Source: Promethearchaeota archaeon
GTDB lineage: Archaea > Asgardarchaeota > Lokiarchaeia > Sigynarchaeales > SOKP01
DNA: 9,835 nucleotides
Assembly (NCBI GenBank): GCA_014729315.1
Contig: WJKD01000889.1
Span: 1-9,835 of the forward strand
Reading direction: 5' to 3'
The notes below the pieces were generated by a model that was given only the letters and a program-made list of their open reading frames with translations, made no database searches and was not told the origin of the DNA. Position 1 is the stretch's first letter. Each line of letters opens with the position of its first letter. This document shows, piece after piece, positions 1-5,963 of the stretch. Both the position numbers and the translations under genes were made by a program.

Positions 1-1
1 T

Positions 2-217
2 GACTGCGATTTACTCATCGTTTTAGGAAGCTCGCTGTTGGTATATCCGGTAGCGTTTTATCCACACAAAGCGTTGAGCTGTGGGGCTAAATTAGCGATA
101 ATAAATATTCAAAAAACTGATTTAGATAAAAGCGCAGATGTGGTAATTCACGAAAAAATTGGAGACATCCTTCCGAAAGTTATTGAACGAGTTGAGCAAA
201 AATTACAAGATGATTAA
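2..217 (+). CDS. Sir2-family NAD-dependent protein deacylase, C-terminal part (partial)
   Basis: The reading frame is open from the left edge and stops at TAA 215-217, giving 71 C-terminal residues; the start lies outside the window. The fragment contains the C-terminal half of a sirtuin Rossmann fold: 'DLLIVLGSSLLVYPVA' corresponds to the GTSL-x-V-x-P strand-turn that contacts NAD, and 'KLAIINIQKTDLDKSADVVI' corresponds to the strand with the conserved Asn that holds the NAD ribose, followed by the usual D-x-x-AD-x-V segment. The end '...IGDILPKVIERV' matches the closing helix of the family. Sirtuins remove acetyl or longer acyl groups from lysines using NAD; archaeal targets include chromatin proteins and metabolic enzymes such as acetyl-CoA synthetase. 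The catalytic His and Zn-binding cysteines are not visible because they lie upstream. Family assignment is firm; substrate is unknown. Confidence 0.9.
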   Translation, partial: DCDLLIVLGSSLLVYPVAFYPHKALSCGAKLAIINIQKTDLDKSADVVIHEKIGDILPKVIERVEQKLQDD

Positions 218-303
218 GTTGATTCTCAAGAATTCCAAGAGATACCAAAATAATATTTAATTTTTTAGATGTTTTAAAGAAAAATGTTTTAAATATAAGC
301 AAA

Positions 304-897
304 TTGAAAGAAACTAATCCATTTAAAAAATATTTTCAGTATTTAAAGTGTTTAAAACCGTTATTACTGAGTCACCATCCCGTTTGCGATAAATTTAGCA
401 ATCATGTAATAACTATCGGGAAGAAAAAATTGTGTATTGGATGCTTTATCGGCTATCCAAGCACGATTATTGGAATTATAATTCTTTATTTTTCTGATTT
501 AATAAATATTCTCGATAGAACCTTATTTCTTTCAATAGGCACTCTCCTTCTATCAACCTTTATATTAAGTCTCTTAAACTTAGCTGAGATCAAGATCGTT
601 AAAATTATCCAAAAGATATGCCTAGGACTCGGAGCCGCTTTTTTATTTTGGTGGATCTGGACTCTAAGCAATTTTTTTTTCTTGAATTTGATTTACTTTT
701 TGTTAATATTCGGTTTTTTATCTGCTTTATTAAATGCTTATCATACCTATGGCTGGTATAGAATTTGTAGAAAATGCGAACACTCTTTAAATTGGAGGGA
801 ATGCCCATCAGGGTTCCAGAAAATAATGCAATGTTTTGAAGAACACGGATTGGATAACATACTTCCCCTTCGAAAAGAAAATAGTCAGAAAACTTGA
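304..897 (+). CDS. Four-helix Cys/His-rich membrane protein, DUF2085-like
   Basis: This 197-residue protein begins at TTG; no in-frame ATG or GTG exists between the upstream stop (220-222) and this point, and no clear Shine-Dalgarno is seen. The N-terminal part carries an 'SHHPVC' motif (H24, H25, C28), H34 and 'LCIGCF' (C44, C47), followed by four hydrophobic segments at about residues 50-70, 74-93, 104-122 and 124-145. A cytosolic-looking tail has C155, C158, H160 and C167. The His-x-x-Cys plus Cys-x-x-Cys followed by helices recalls the DUF2085 family of small membrane proteins, whose function is unknown; I make that match from memory of the pattern. Two Cys/His clusters on either end of a helical bundle suggest a bound metal or redox centre, but this is inference. 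It lies 86 bp after the sirtuin on the same strand and faces the ligase gene. Confidence 0.7.
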   Translation: MKETNPFKKYFQYLKCLKPLLLSHHPVCDKFSNHVITIGKKKLCIGCFIGYPSTIIGIIILYFSDLINILDRTLFLSIGTLLLSTFILSLLNLAEIKIVKIIQKICLGLGAAFLFWWIWTLSNFFFLNLIYFLLIFGFLSALLNAYHTYGWYRICRKCEHSLNWRECPSGFQKIMQCFEEHGLDNILPLRKENSQKT

Positions 898-921
898 GAT
901 TACATGATTTTCAGGAACATT

Positions 922-944
922 ATAAAAATTGTAAAAAAAATAGA
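922..944 (-). terminator. T-rich terminator of the acyl-CoA ligase gene
   Basis: On the minus strand, 37-59 nt beyond the stop codon of the ligase gene, there are a run of eight T and a run of five T separated by ACAA. Archaeal RNA polymerase stops on such T-tracts without a hairpin. No comparable plus-strand T-run follows the gene ending at 897 until 985-991. Confidence 0.5.
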
Positions 945-980
945 TAGATTTTAGAAATTTTTAAAAGATTTTGGATTTTA

Positions 981-2720
981 TTACTTTTTTTCTTCCGCTC
1001 TTAAGACCTTTTTATCAATTTTTCCAACAGCCGTAAGCGGAATTTCTTCGGTAATCTCAATTTGTTTAGGAACTTCGTATGGTGCGCATTTTTCCCGAGC
1101 AAAATTAATGAAATCTTCTTTTACAGCTTCTTTATCACCATCAAACTCATAGTCGGGATCTAATTGAATATAAGCTTTTACGATTTCAGAACCTGGTCTA
1201 TCAGGATTTGGTAATCCGATTAAAGCGATCATACCAACAGCGGGATGTTTTGATAAAACATCTTCAACTTTACTTGAAAATACTTTATAACCCCCAACGA
1301 TTATCATATCTTTCGTACGATCGACTATTCTTACATATCCATCCTCGTCCATTATTCCCACATCGCCAGTATGCATATAACCATCTTTATCGATTGCTTT
1401 TTCGGTCTCTTCGGGTTTATTATAATATCCTTTCATAACTAACGGACCTTTTACGCATATTTCACCCGCTTGACCTAGTGGAACGGGTTCCCCCGATTCA
1501 GGATCGACTATTTTAAGTTCGACGTTTAAGAAGGGCATACCTACAGTTCCTAATTTTTTTTCTCCAATGGAGGGGTTCATCGTTGAGACGGGAGATGTCT
1601 CCGTCATTCCATATAATTCAAGTAACTTTCCTTTTCCAATTATACTCTCCAATACTACTTGAGATTCCTTAGGAAATGGAGACGCTGCTGAGACACAAAC
1701 TCCCAATTCCGAATGGTCCAATTCCTTGAACTTTGGATTTTTAATTAGCATTTGATACAGCGACGGGACATTTACCAAATTCGTAACTTGGTATTTTTTC
1801 ATTTCTTTACATATATGATCGGTGTCTCGGGGATTAGGTATAAGAATCTGAGTCCATCCTGCAAACACTGCAGCTTCTGTTACTGTTAGACCCGCTATAT
1901 GAAACATCGGAAATCCAGAAAGCATGACCCCTTTACCTCGTTCCCATTGCAACCACTCAATAATCGATAAAATATTTGAAACGCAGTTTCTATGAGTCAA
2001 CATTGCTCCTTTAGGAGGTCCTGTAGTTCCACCAGTGTATTGTATCCAACCCACATCGCCTGGCTTAATATCTACATTTACAGGAACTGTTGGATAGACA
2101 TCCAAAATGTCTTTATGGAAATCTAGAACGGTTTTACCTGGAATAGGCTCAACTTTGCCTTTAGGTACCTTTCCCAGTAGTTTACCTAAAACTTGCTTTA
2201 TTTTTGGTAAAAAACTCGCAACATTCGTAGCTACAACTAATTTGGTTGATTCAATTTTGCTAGCGATCTTGGTAATATGACCTTCAAAAATTGCATCAAG
2301 AGTCAATAGGCCAACTCTTTTTCCACCAGAACCCAAATCATTTAGTTGATATTGAATTTGGACGGCGGAAAGAAGTGGTGATACTCCAGATACGATACAA
2401 CCGGCTTTTAAAGTCCCAATCAAGCCAATAAGATATTGGGGTGAGTTAGGTAAGTTGATACCGACTACATCACCCTTTTTAAAGCCATTATCCATTAACA
2501 TATTAGCAAATTGATTAGAATACTCATCCAACTCCTTAAATGTGACTTCTACTCCTAAATACGAAAACGCCGGTTTATCTGCGAAATCAACAAATGTTTC
2601 TTTAATCATTTCAGGGTAGGTAGTTTCGAATTCTTTCGGATCTATGTCTTCTAATCCAGGATCCCAGTTTTTTTTCCAAAACCTTGATTCATAAACATTT
2701 TTCTTTTCTAATTCACTCAT
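981..2720 (-). CDS. Acyl-CoA synthetase (AMP-forming), long-chain fatty-acid ligase type
   Basis: A 579-residue member of the ANL (adenylate-forming) superfamily that activates a carboxylic acid with ATP to an acyl-AMP and then transfers it to CoA. All core motifs are present: the phosphate loop 'YTGGTTGPPKG' (228-238), 'YGMTETSP' (370-377), 'HTGD' (450-453) with D453 binding the ribose, R468 in 'VDRTKD', the hinge and 'GGYKVFSSKVEDVL' (476-489), and the C-terminal catalytic lysine K567 in 'TAVGKI'. Length and the 'YTGGTTG' form of the loop fit FadD-like medium/long-chain ligases, but the acid cannot be told from sequence; aryl or branched acids are possible. It is intact and should be active in the cytosol. 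The ATG start at 2720 is preceded by a purine-rich AGAAGAGAG stretch. It stands alone, with its own TATA box upstream and a T-rich tract downstream. No beta-oxidation genes are in view. Confidence 0.93.
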   Translation of the reverse strand: MSELEKKNVYESRFWKKNWDPGLEDIDPKEFETTYPEMIKETFVDFADKPAFSYLGVEVTFKELDEYSNQFANMLMDNGFKKGDVVGINLPNSPQYLIGLIGTLKAGCIVSGVSPLLSAVQIQYQLNDLGSGGKRVGLLTLDAIFEGHITKIASKIESTKLVVATNVASFLPKIKQVLGKLLGKVPKGKVEPIPGKTVLDFHKDILDVYPTVPVNVDIKPGDVGWIQYTGGTTGPPKGAMLTHRNCVSNILSIIEWLQWERGKGVMLSGFPMFHIAGLTVTEAAVFAGWTQILIPNPRDTDHICKEMKKYQVTNLVNVPSLYQMLIKNPKFKELDHSELGVCVSAASPFPKESQVVLESIIGKGKLLELYGMTETSPVSTMNPSIGEKKLGTVGMPFLNVELKIVDPESGEPVPLGQAGEICVKGPLVMKGYYNKPEETEKAIDKDGYMHTGDVGIMDEDGYVRIVDRTKDMIIVGGYKVFSSKVEDVLSKHPAVGMIALIGLPNPDRPGSEIVKAYIQLDPDYEFDGDKEAVKEDFINFAREKCAPYEVPKQIEITEEIPLTAVGKIDKKVLRAEEKK

Positions 2721-2773
2721 TGAATTTTCTCTCTTCTAATTAAATTGTGATTATTATTATTATTGATATTTTG

Positions 2774-2783
2774 TTTTATAAAG
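2774..2783 (-). promoter_or_regulatory. TATA box of the acyl-CoA ligase gene
   Basis: Read on the minus strand this is CTTTATAAAA, a near-ideal archaeal TATA box. Transcription would begin about 25 nt further on (near 2750), leaving a leader of about 30 nt that includes an ATT/AAT triplet run (2750-2764) and the purine-rich segment before the ATG. Confidence 0.55.
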
Positions 2784-3023
2784 TTTAATCTCCAAAAGTG
2801 ATTTTAAAAAAAATTTGCAATTTCGAATTAAATACCTAAAGAAATGATAAAAATCAAAAATTTTAATTAAAAACGGTTAAGAATAGCAAGATAGTCATTC
2901 GGGTTAAGATAAAATAATTTGCATTTTTTAATCCATTTTTTAGGGCTTTTTTTTATAGAAATAGAAATAATTAACTTTATTAATCTTCTGAATTAAAAAA
3001 TAATAATCGTTTTCATATCATAT
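2784..3023. other. Intergenic region between divergent genes
   Basis: Very AT-rich and without a supported gene. It separates the ligase (-) from the small membrane protein (+). Candidate plus-strand TATA boxes are seen at 2975-2983 (CTTTATTAA) and 2946-2956 (T-run plus ATA). Nothing else stands out. Confidence 0.5.
2975..2983 (+). promoter_or_regulatory. Candidate TATA box for the 3060-3425 membrane protein
   Basis: CTTTATTAA matches the archaeal TATA consensus. It predicts a start site near 3008 and a leader of about 50 nt. The surrounding AT-richness makes chance matches likely. Confidence 0.35.
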
Positions 3024-3059
3024 TTGAGATTAATTAAAAAGAATATTAGCGTAACAAAT

Positions 3060-3425
3060 ATGTTAGCTCAAAGACCCGTGCCGTGGATTGGTTTAACCGT
3101 TGGTATTTTAATTGTTTTTATACTCATTATCTTTTTTGTAGTGCTTTTTCTCTATACTATTTTCCTTAAAATCTCTTTATCATTAGTGTCTTCAAAAAAT
3201 AACGATTTTGGTGCGGTATTTATAACTGCATTACTTTGCGCTTTGGTGGGATGGATTCCGTGCCTTGGCTGCATTCTTCAATGGGTTATCATAAATTCTC
3301 GGCACGAGACGGGATTTGGAATGGCAATCGTGGTATGGATTTTAGCGATCGTGATCGGATGGATTATTGGTTTCTTTATCGCGTGGGCAATCATCGCTAC
3401 AATATATGGCGTTTCACTTTTTTAA
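3060..3425 (+). CDS. Small multi-helix membrane protein, paralogue of the 3582-3977 gene
   Basis: A 121-residue hydrophobic protein. I chose ATG 3060 over the in-frame TTG at 3024, because the paralogous gene on the other strand begins with the matching 'MLxQ' and the extra 12 residues are basic and unmatched. It has about four hydrophobic segments (roughly 9-32, 53-66, 68-78, 88-115). Residues 33-37 'TIFLK', 54-61 'FITALLCA' and 81-87 'RHETGFG' are the positions shared with the paralogue. A Pro/Gly/Cys-containing hairpin 'GWIPCLGCILQW' (64-75) is absent from the paralogue. No enzyme or transporter family is recognised; similar short membrane proteins exist in several archaea as far as I recall. 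The charged residues in 'RHETGFG' sit between helices, suggesting a re-entrant or interface loop. Function unknown. Confidence 0.75.
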   Translation: MLAQRPVPWIGLTVGILIVFILIIFFVVLFLYTIFLKISLSLVSSKNNDFGAVFITALLCALVGWIPCLGCILQWVIINSRHETGFGMAIVVWILAIVIGWIIGFFIAWAIIATIYGVSLF

Positions 3426-3445
3426 ATTATTTTCCTATCATTTTC
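3414..3445 (+). terminator. T-rich tract after the plus-strand membrane protein gene
   Basis: A series of T-runs begins within the last codons (CACTTTTTTTAA) and continues after the stop, consistent with archaeal factor-independent termination. It lies in the convergent gap of the paralogous pair. Confidence 0.4.
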
Positions 3446-3545
3446 GTTTACTTCTTATATTAGATTTAGTCTATCAATTGGATTTTTCAATATTTTTTGA
3501 TGGAGTAACAAATAGTCAACTAACTTAAGTTGCAATAGAGAATGA

Positions 3546-3567
3546 AGTAAAATAAAAAAATAAAAGA
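3546..3567 (-). terminator. T-rich terminator of the minus-strand membrane protein gene
   Basis: On the minus strand, 15-36 nt past the TGA stop, the sequence reads as T-runs broken by single A bases (TTTTATTTTTTTATTTTAC), a typical archaeal termination tract. Confidence 0.5.
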
Positions 3568-3581
3568 ATTAGTTAAATGTT

Positions 3582-3977
3582 TCAGAGTATTATTGCCGCA
3601 GCACCTAAGAGAAATCCTATAACGAATATCAAAATTAAAGTTATTATAACTCCAAATACAATAGCTATAATAGTGACCGCAATAGCACCGCCAAATCCAG
3701 TTTTATGTCGGGCAGCTATAATCGCCCAACAAATGAGTAATCCTACTAATAGTGCTATAACTAACCATAAAAGTCCGCTAGGTAGAAGCCATATAAGTAA
3801 AAAGAACACAACTGCACATAATATAGCGGTAATAAACGCCTGACCAAATGATTGGTTTTCCGCATCTACGAAACTCAAGGCAAGTTTGAGAAAAATAGTG
3901 ATGAAAAGCAATAAGAAGATAAACAAAAGTACTAAAAGGATTATAGATGCTGTCGCGCTACCAATTTGTCCTAACAT
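3582..3977 (-). CDS. Small multi-helix membrane protein, paralogue of the 3060-3425 gene
   Basis: A 131-residue, almost wholly hydrophobic protein starting at ATG 3977. Predicted helices lie at about residues 10-35, 47-65, 67-88 and 97-124. It shares with the convergent neighbour the start 'MLxQ', 'TIFLK' (27-31), the following 'LxLSxV' segment with an acidic/Asn 'EN-x-x-FG' turn (about 40-45), 'FITAILCA' (48-55) and 'RHKTGFG' (90-96), in the same order and nearly the same spacing. This is clear homology rather than shared hydrophobicity. The middle differs: about nine more residues between FITAxLCA and RHxTGFG, and no Cys-Leu-Gly-Cys hairpin. Function is not recognised. The upstream minus-strand sequence has a TATA-like box at 4005-4013, placing the start site only a few bases before the ATG. 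Confidence 0.75.
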   Translation of the reverse strand: MLGQIGSATASIILLVLLFIFLLLFITIFLKLALSFVDAENQSFGQAFITAILCAVVFFLLIWLLPSGLLWLVIALLVGLLICWAIIAARHKTGFGGAIAVTIIAIVFGVIITLILIFVIGFLLGAAAIIL

Positions 3978-4004
3978 TTTTTAAAACCCTTTTTTTGAAT
4001 TTTT

Positions 4005-4013
4005 AATAATATA
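4005..4013 (-). promoter_or_regulatory. TATA box of the 3582-3977 membrane protein gene
   Basis: Minus-strand TATATTATT lies 28-36 nt upstream of the ATG, the spacing expected for a leaderless or very short-leader archaeal transcript. Confidence 0.45.
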
Positions 4014-4020
4014 GATTTAA

Positions 4021-4432
4021 TTAATGAATATTAATTGTGTTTTTCCATATTTAATACTTCATCCTATAAAAATTACATAATATAGAGGAAGAAAAATCTA
4101 AGATATTCGTTATTAGTCTTCTCGTTAAAGCTGAAATGAGTGATTAAAAAATTTTTTGTTTCATTATTTTCTATCAATTTTTACTGTAATAACCTTTATA
4201 TAATTACTCTGAAATTTTTGTCGGAAGTTTTCGGCAATCTTTACAAGAGATTTTGCGTTTATTTTTACTTTCACTCACCCCTCCCCCCGTCCATGAAATA
4301 TCATTCCTTTTAAACCTATTATTCTTTCCCATCACCTTGGGTTTAGGCTTATTCTTCACAAAAAAGGGCGATTTTCAGAAAATTGTCGGAGTAACCCTAC
4401 TTTATTTTTAGCAATCATATATTATTTGTGCA
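4021..4432. other. Non-coding stretch with orphan TATA box and C-rich tract
   Basis: No convincing coding frame. Contents: a strong TATA-like box at 4191-4203 (ACCTTTATATAA) followed by no gene until 4433; an 8-base direct repeat TTGTCGGA at 4218-4225 and 4383-4390; a C-rich pyrimidine tract at 4270-4290, unusual in this AT-rich DNA; and a weak stem TAAACC (4311-4316) with GGTTTA (4340-4345). This could be a long leader, a regulatory region for the RadA-like gene, or a small RNA gene starting near 4225. None of these is proven. Confidence 0.4.
4401..4410 (+). promoter_or_regulatory. TATA box of the RadA-like gene
   Basis: TTTATTTTTA lies 23-32 nt before ATG 4433, so the transcript is probably leaderless; there is no Shine-Dalgarno in front of the start, which agrees. 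The repeat copy TTGTCGGA (4383-4390) sits ten bases upstream of the box, where an archaeal activator could act. The box resembles the one in front of the PolB2 operon in sequence and in distance to the ATG. Confidence 0.5.
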
Positions 4433-5185
4433 ATGGAATTTGATTCTGCTTTTAAAGTGTACAAAAAGAACGACAGTTTACCGCCGCTATCGAGTGGAGA
4501 TAAAACGCTCGACGAGTTGTTGGAAGGTGGATTCTGCCGAGATTTGATCTACCTCCTTTACGGTGACAAAGCAAAAACAACGAACGTCTTGCTCACGACA
4601 GCCGTACTCGCTCAGAAATCGTTCGTAAACGGAGGTCTCGGAGATGGAATAAAAGTAGCGTTTATCGATGGAAACAATCGCTTTAATCCGTATAATATAA
4701 GCAAGTACGCCGTTATCCAGCATCTGTCTCCACGAAGCGTTTTGGAAAACATTATCATCGCTCGTGCGTTTACCTGGGATCAAATGGTAGAACTTTTAGA
4801 AAACAGGCTGGCTAAGTTAGCCCATGTGAAAGTTGTTTTAGTTTCCGGAATTACTACGCTTTTTGAGAGCTACGAAAAACAAACGTTTGAAGACTTACTA
4901 AAAGCTATAGGCGGGATAAAAAAAATTCTTTCCAAAACAAAACCTCTGATTGTCTTAACTGCCCCTTTAAACGAATTCTCTACGTTTAGACCTAAAGGAG
5001 GGAAGATTCTCTCCCATTTTGGGAGCGTGCTGGTATTGATAGACGATAAAGAGCGTTTTACTGAATACATTCTTGTCCAACATCCGTTTTTACCGGAAAA
5101 TCGTCTTGTAAAGTGGAAGCCGCGTAAACCGAAACGAAAACTCTCAAATTCTTTGAAGAACACTACTTTAGACTGCTGGTTTTAA
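4433..5185 (+). CDS. RadA/Rad51-family paralogue with degenerate ATPase site and C-terminal PIP-like motif
   Basis: A 250-residue RecA-core protein without the N-terminal domain of true RadA, thus RadB-like in size. Family features: 'LSSGDKTLDELLEGGF' (19-34), the usual strand 1 lead-in; 'FIDGNNRFNPYNIS' (77-90), equivalent to the DTEGTFRPERI segment; 'VLENIIIARAFTWDQ' (103-117), the VLDNIYVARAY segment; and 'PKGGKILSHFGSVLV' (187-201), the GGNILAHAS region, then 'LPENRLVKW'. The ATPase residues are lost: the Walker A place reads 'YGDKAKTTN' (43-51) without GxxxxGKT, the Walker B Asp is S138 in 'VVLVSG', and the catalytic Glu is N81. It is therefore unlikely to hydrolyse ATP as RadA does. A basic linker (228-236) leads to the very end, 'NTTLDCWF' (243-250), which fits the PCNA-binding consensus Q-x-x-h-x-x-a-a with Asn for Gln. 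I infer a PCNA-tethered structural recombinase paralogue that works with PolB2. Confidence 0.82.
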   Translation: MEFDSAFKVYKKNDSLPPLSSGDKTLDELLEGGFCRDLIYLLYGDKAKTTNVLLTTAVLAQKSFVNGGLGDGIKVAFIDGNNRFNPYNISKYAVIQHLSPRSVLENIIIARAFTWDQMVELLENRLAKLAHVKVVLVSGITTLFESYEKQTFEDLLKAIGGIKKILSKTKPLIVLTAPLNEFSTFRPKGGKILSHFGSVLVLIDDKERFTEYILVQHPFLPENRLVKWKPRKPKRKLSNSLKNTTLDCWF

Positions 5186-5198
5186 GATAGACTAAAAT

Positions 5199-5206
5199 TT
5201 TTATAA
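5199..5206 (+). promoter_or_regulatory. Candidate TATA box of the M23 peptidase gene
   Basis: TTTTATAA predicts a start near 5230 and a leader of about 45 nt, long enough to hold the Shine-Dalgarno at 5257-5263. The predicted start falls just after the T-rich terminator of the preceding gene. Confidence 0.4.
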
Positions 5207-5212
5207 CACTAG

Positions 5213-5226
5213 TTTTATCTTTTTTG
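5213..5226 (+). terminator. T-rich terminator of the RadA-like gene
   Basis: TTTTATCTTTTTTG starts 28 nt after the TAA stop. It separates this gene from the interrupted peptidase gene, so the two are probably not one operon. Confidence 0.45.
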
Positions 5227-5256
5227 TAAGAAGTAAGAAATAGTTATAATTTGGCA

Positions 5257-5263
5257 AGGTGAT
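5257..5263 (+). promoter_or_regulatory. Shine-Dalgarno of the M23 peptidase gene
   Basis: AGGTGAT is complementary to the 3' end of archaeal 16S rRNA. The 12-nt gap to ATG 5276 is somewhat long but workable. It contrasts with the SD-less starts of the RadA-like and small coiled-coil genes and supports 5276 as the true start. Confidence 0.55.
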
Positions 5264-5275
5264 ATAAAAAAATCA

Positions 5276-5935
5276 ATGAAAAGCTGGTTTAAATTAGTTA
5301 TAGTATTTGGACTCATAACTGTTGTAGTTGTTGGAGGCGCAATTGTGGGGCTTCTTATTATTACTTCTGACGATGATAGAAATCTCGATACTGACGATGA
5401 CGGAGATGACGAGGCGATTTATCCCGATACGCTTCCATTGGGAGAAAGCCCATAACTATCCTTTCCTTTTAATTCATGTTCTTTTGATAATATCGATCAT
5501 ATCGGCGATTTTAGCCCAAGTCATAATGGGATTGACTTCAATGTTAACGAAAGTTCGGTCGTTCTCTGTCCACACGATGCGTATGTCTCCGATATTAGAT
5601 TCTACGAAAACGAATACGGAAATCATTGGCAGACGAATGTGAGGATTAGGTTGAATTCCCAATGGTATATAACCATGAAGTTTGAATCTTGGGCTGAAGA
5701 TCAGTATAATGGCACATTACAAAGAAATAATGTATCGGTCAGTGTCGGTGATAAAATATTAGCCAATCAGACCATGGGTAATTTGCTCTCGCACGGCCCA
5801 CATTCGCATCTACATTATGATGTGGATCGTAGCGGGACTTATGTGTGTCCCTATTCTTATTTTAGTCCCGACGCACAAGATAAGTTTGATCCCATCTACG
5901 ATAGATGTGGCGAGTCATCAACGCCCTGTCATTAA
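5276..5935 (+). pseudogene. Membrane-anchored M23-family metallopeptidase, interrupted by an in-frame TAA
   Basis: One frame of 219 residues runs from ATG 5276 to TAA 5933-5935, broken only by TAA at 5453-5455 (codon 60). Part before the stop: a short basic end, one transmembrane helix (about 6-30) and an acidic stalk rich in Asp (32-46), so the rest would be outside the cell. Part after the stop: an M23 (lysostaphin/LytM-like) peptidase domain with 'SHNGIDF' (H83, D87) and 'HSHLHYDV' (H178, H180), the H-x3-D and H-x-H zinc motifs, plus the 'VGDKILANQTMGNL' segment (157-170) equivalent to V-x-x-GD-x-V-x-x-GQ-x-IG. M23 enzymes cleave peptide cross-links or Gly-rich peptides; archaeal substrates are unclear. 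The frame is kept on both sides, so a single substitution (for example CAA to TAA) is enough. No in-frame start after the stop could restore H83/D87. Either a recent nonsense mutation, a base-call error or readthrough. Confidence 0.8.
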
Positions 5936-5946
5936 GCATTAAACCT

Positions 5947-5963
5947 TGTTTTTTTTCTTTTTC
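5947..5963 (+). terminator. T-rich terminator after the M23 gene
   Basis: TTGTTTTTTTTCTTTTT begins about 12 nt after the TAA, a good archaeal termination tract on the plus strand; its end abuts the stop codon of the convergent DUF3795 gene. Confidence 0.5.

Noticed and set aside
1208..1438. 76-residue open frame antisense to the acyl-CoA ligase
   Set aside because: It overlaps conserved HTGD and hinge motifs coded on the other strand and has no recognisable content.
2750..2764. ATT triplet repeat
   Set aside because: Five units in the AT-rich leader of the ligase gene; common by chance in DNA of this composition.
3577..3843. 88-residue open frame on the plus strand
   Set aside because: It lies wholly antisense to the 3582-3977 membrane protein gene, whose homology to the neighbouring gene shows that the minus strand is coding.
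5453..5455. Recoding of the internal stop as selenocysteine or pyrrolysine
   Set aside because: Those use TGA and TAG respectively; this codon is TAA. No recoding hairpin was seen.
5328..5642. 104-residue open frame rich in hydrophobic residues within the M23 gene
   Set aside because: It is out of frame with the M23 zinc motifs and the membrane anchor; the recognisable domain reads through in the 5276 frame on both sides of the TAA.
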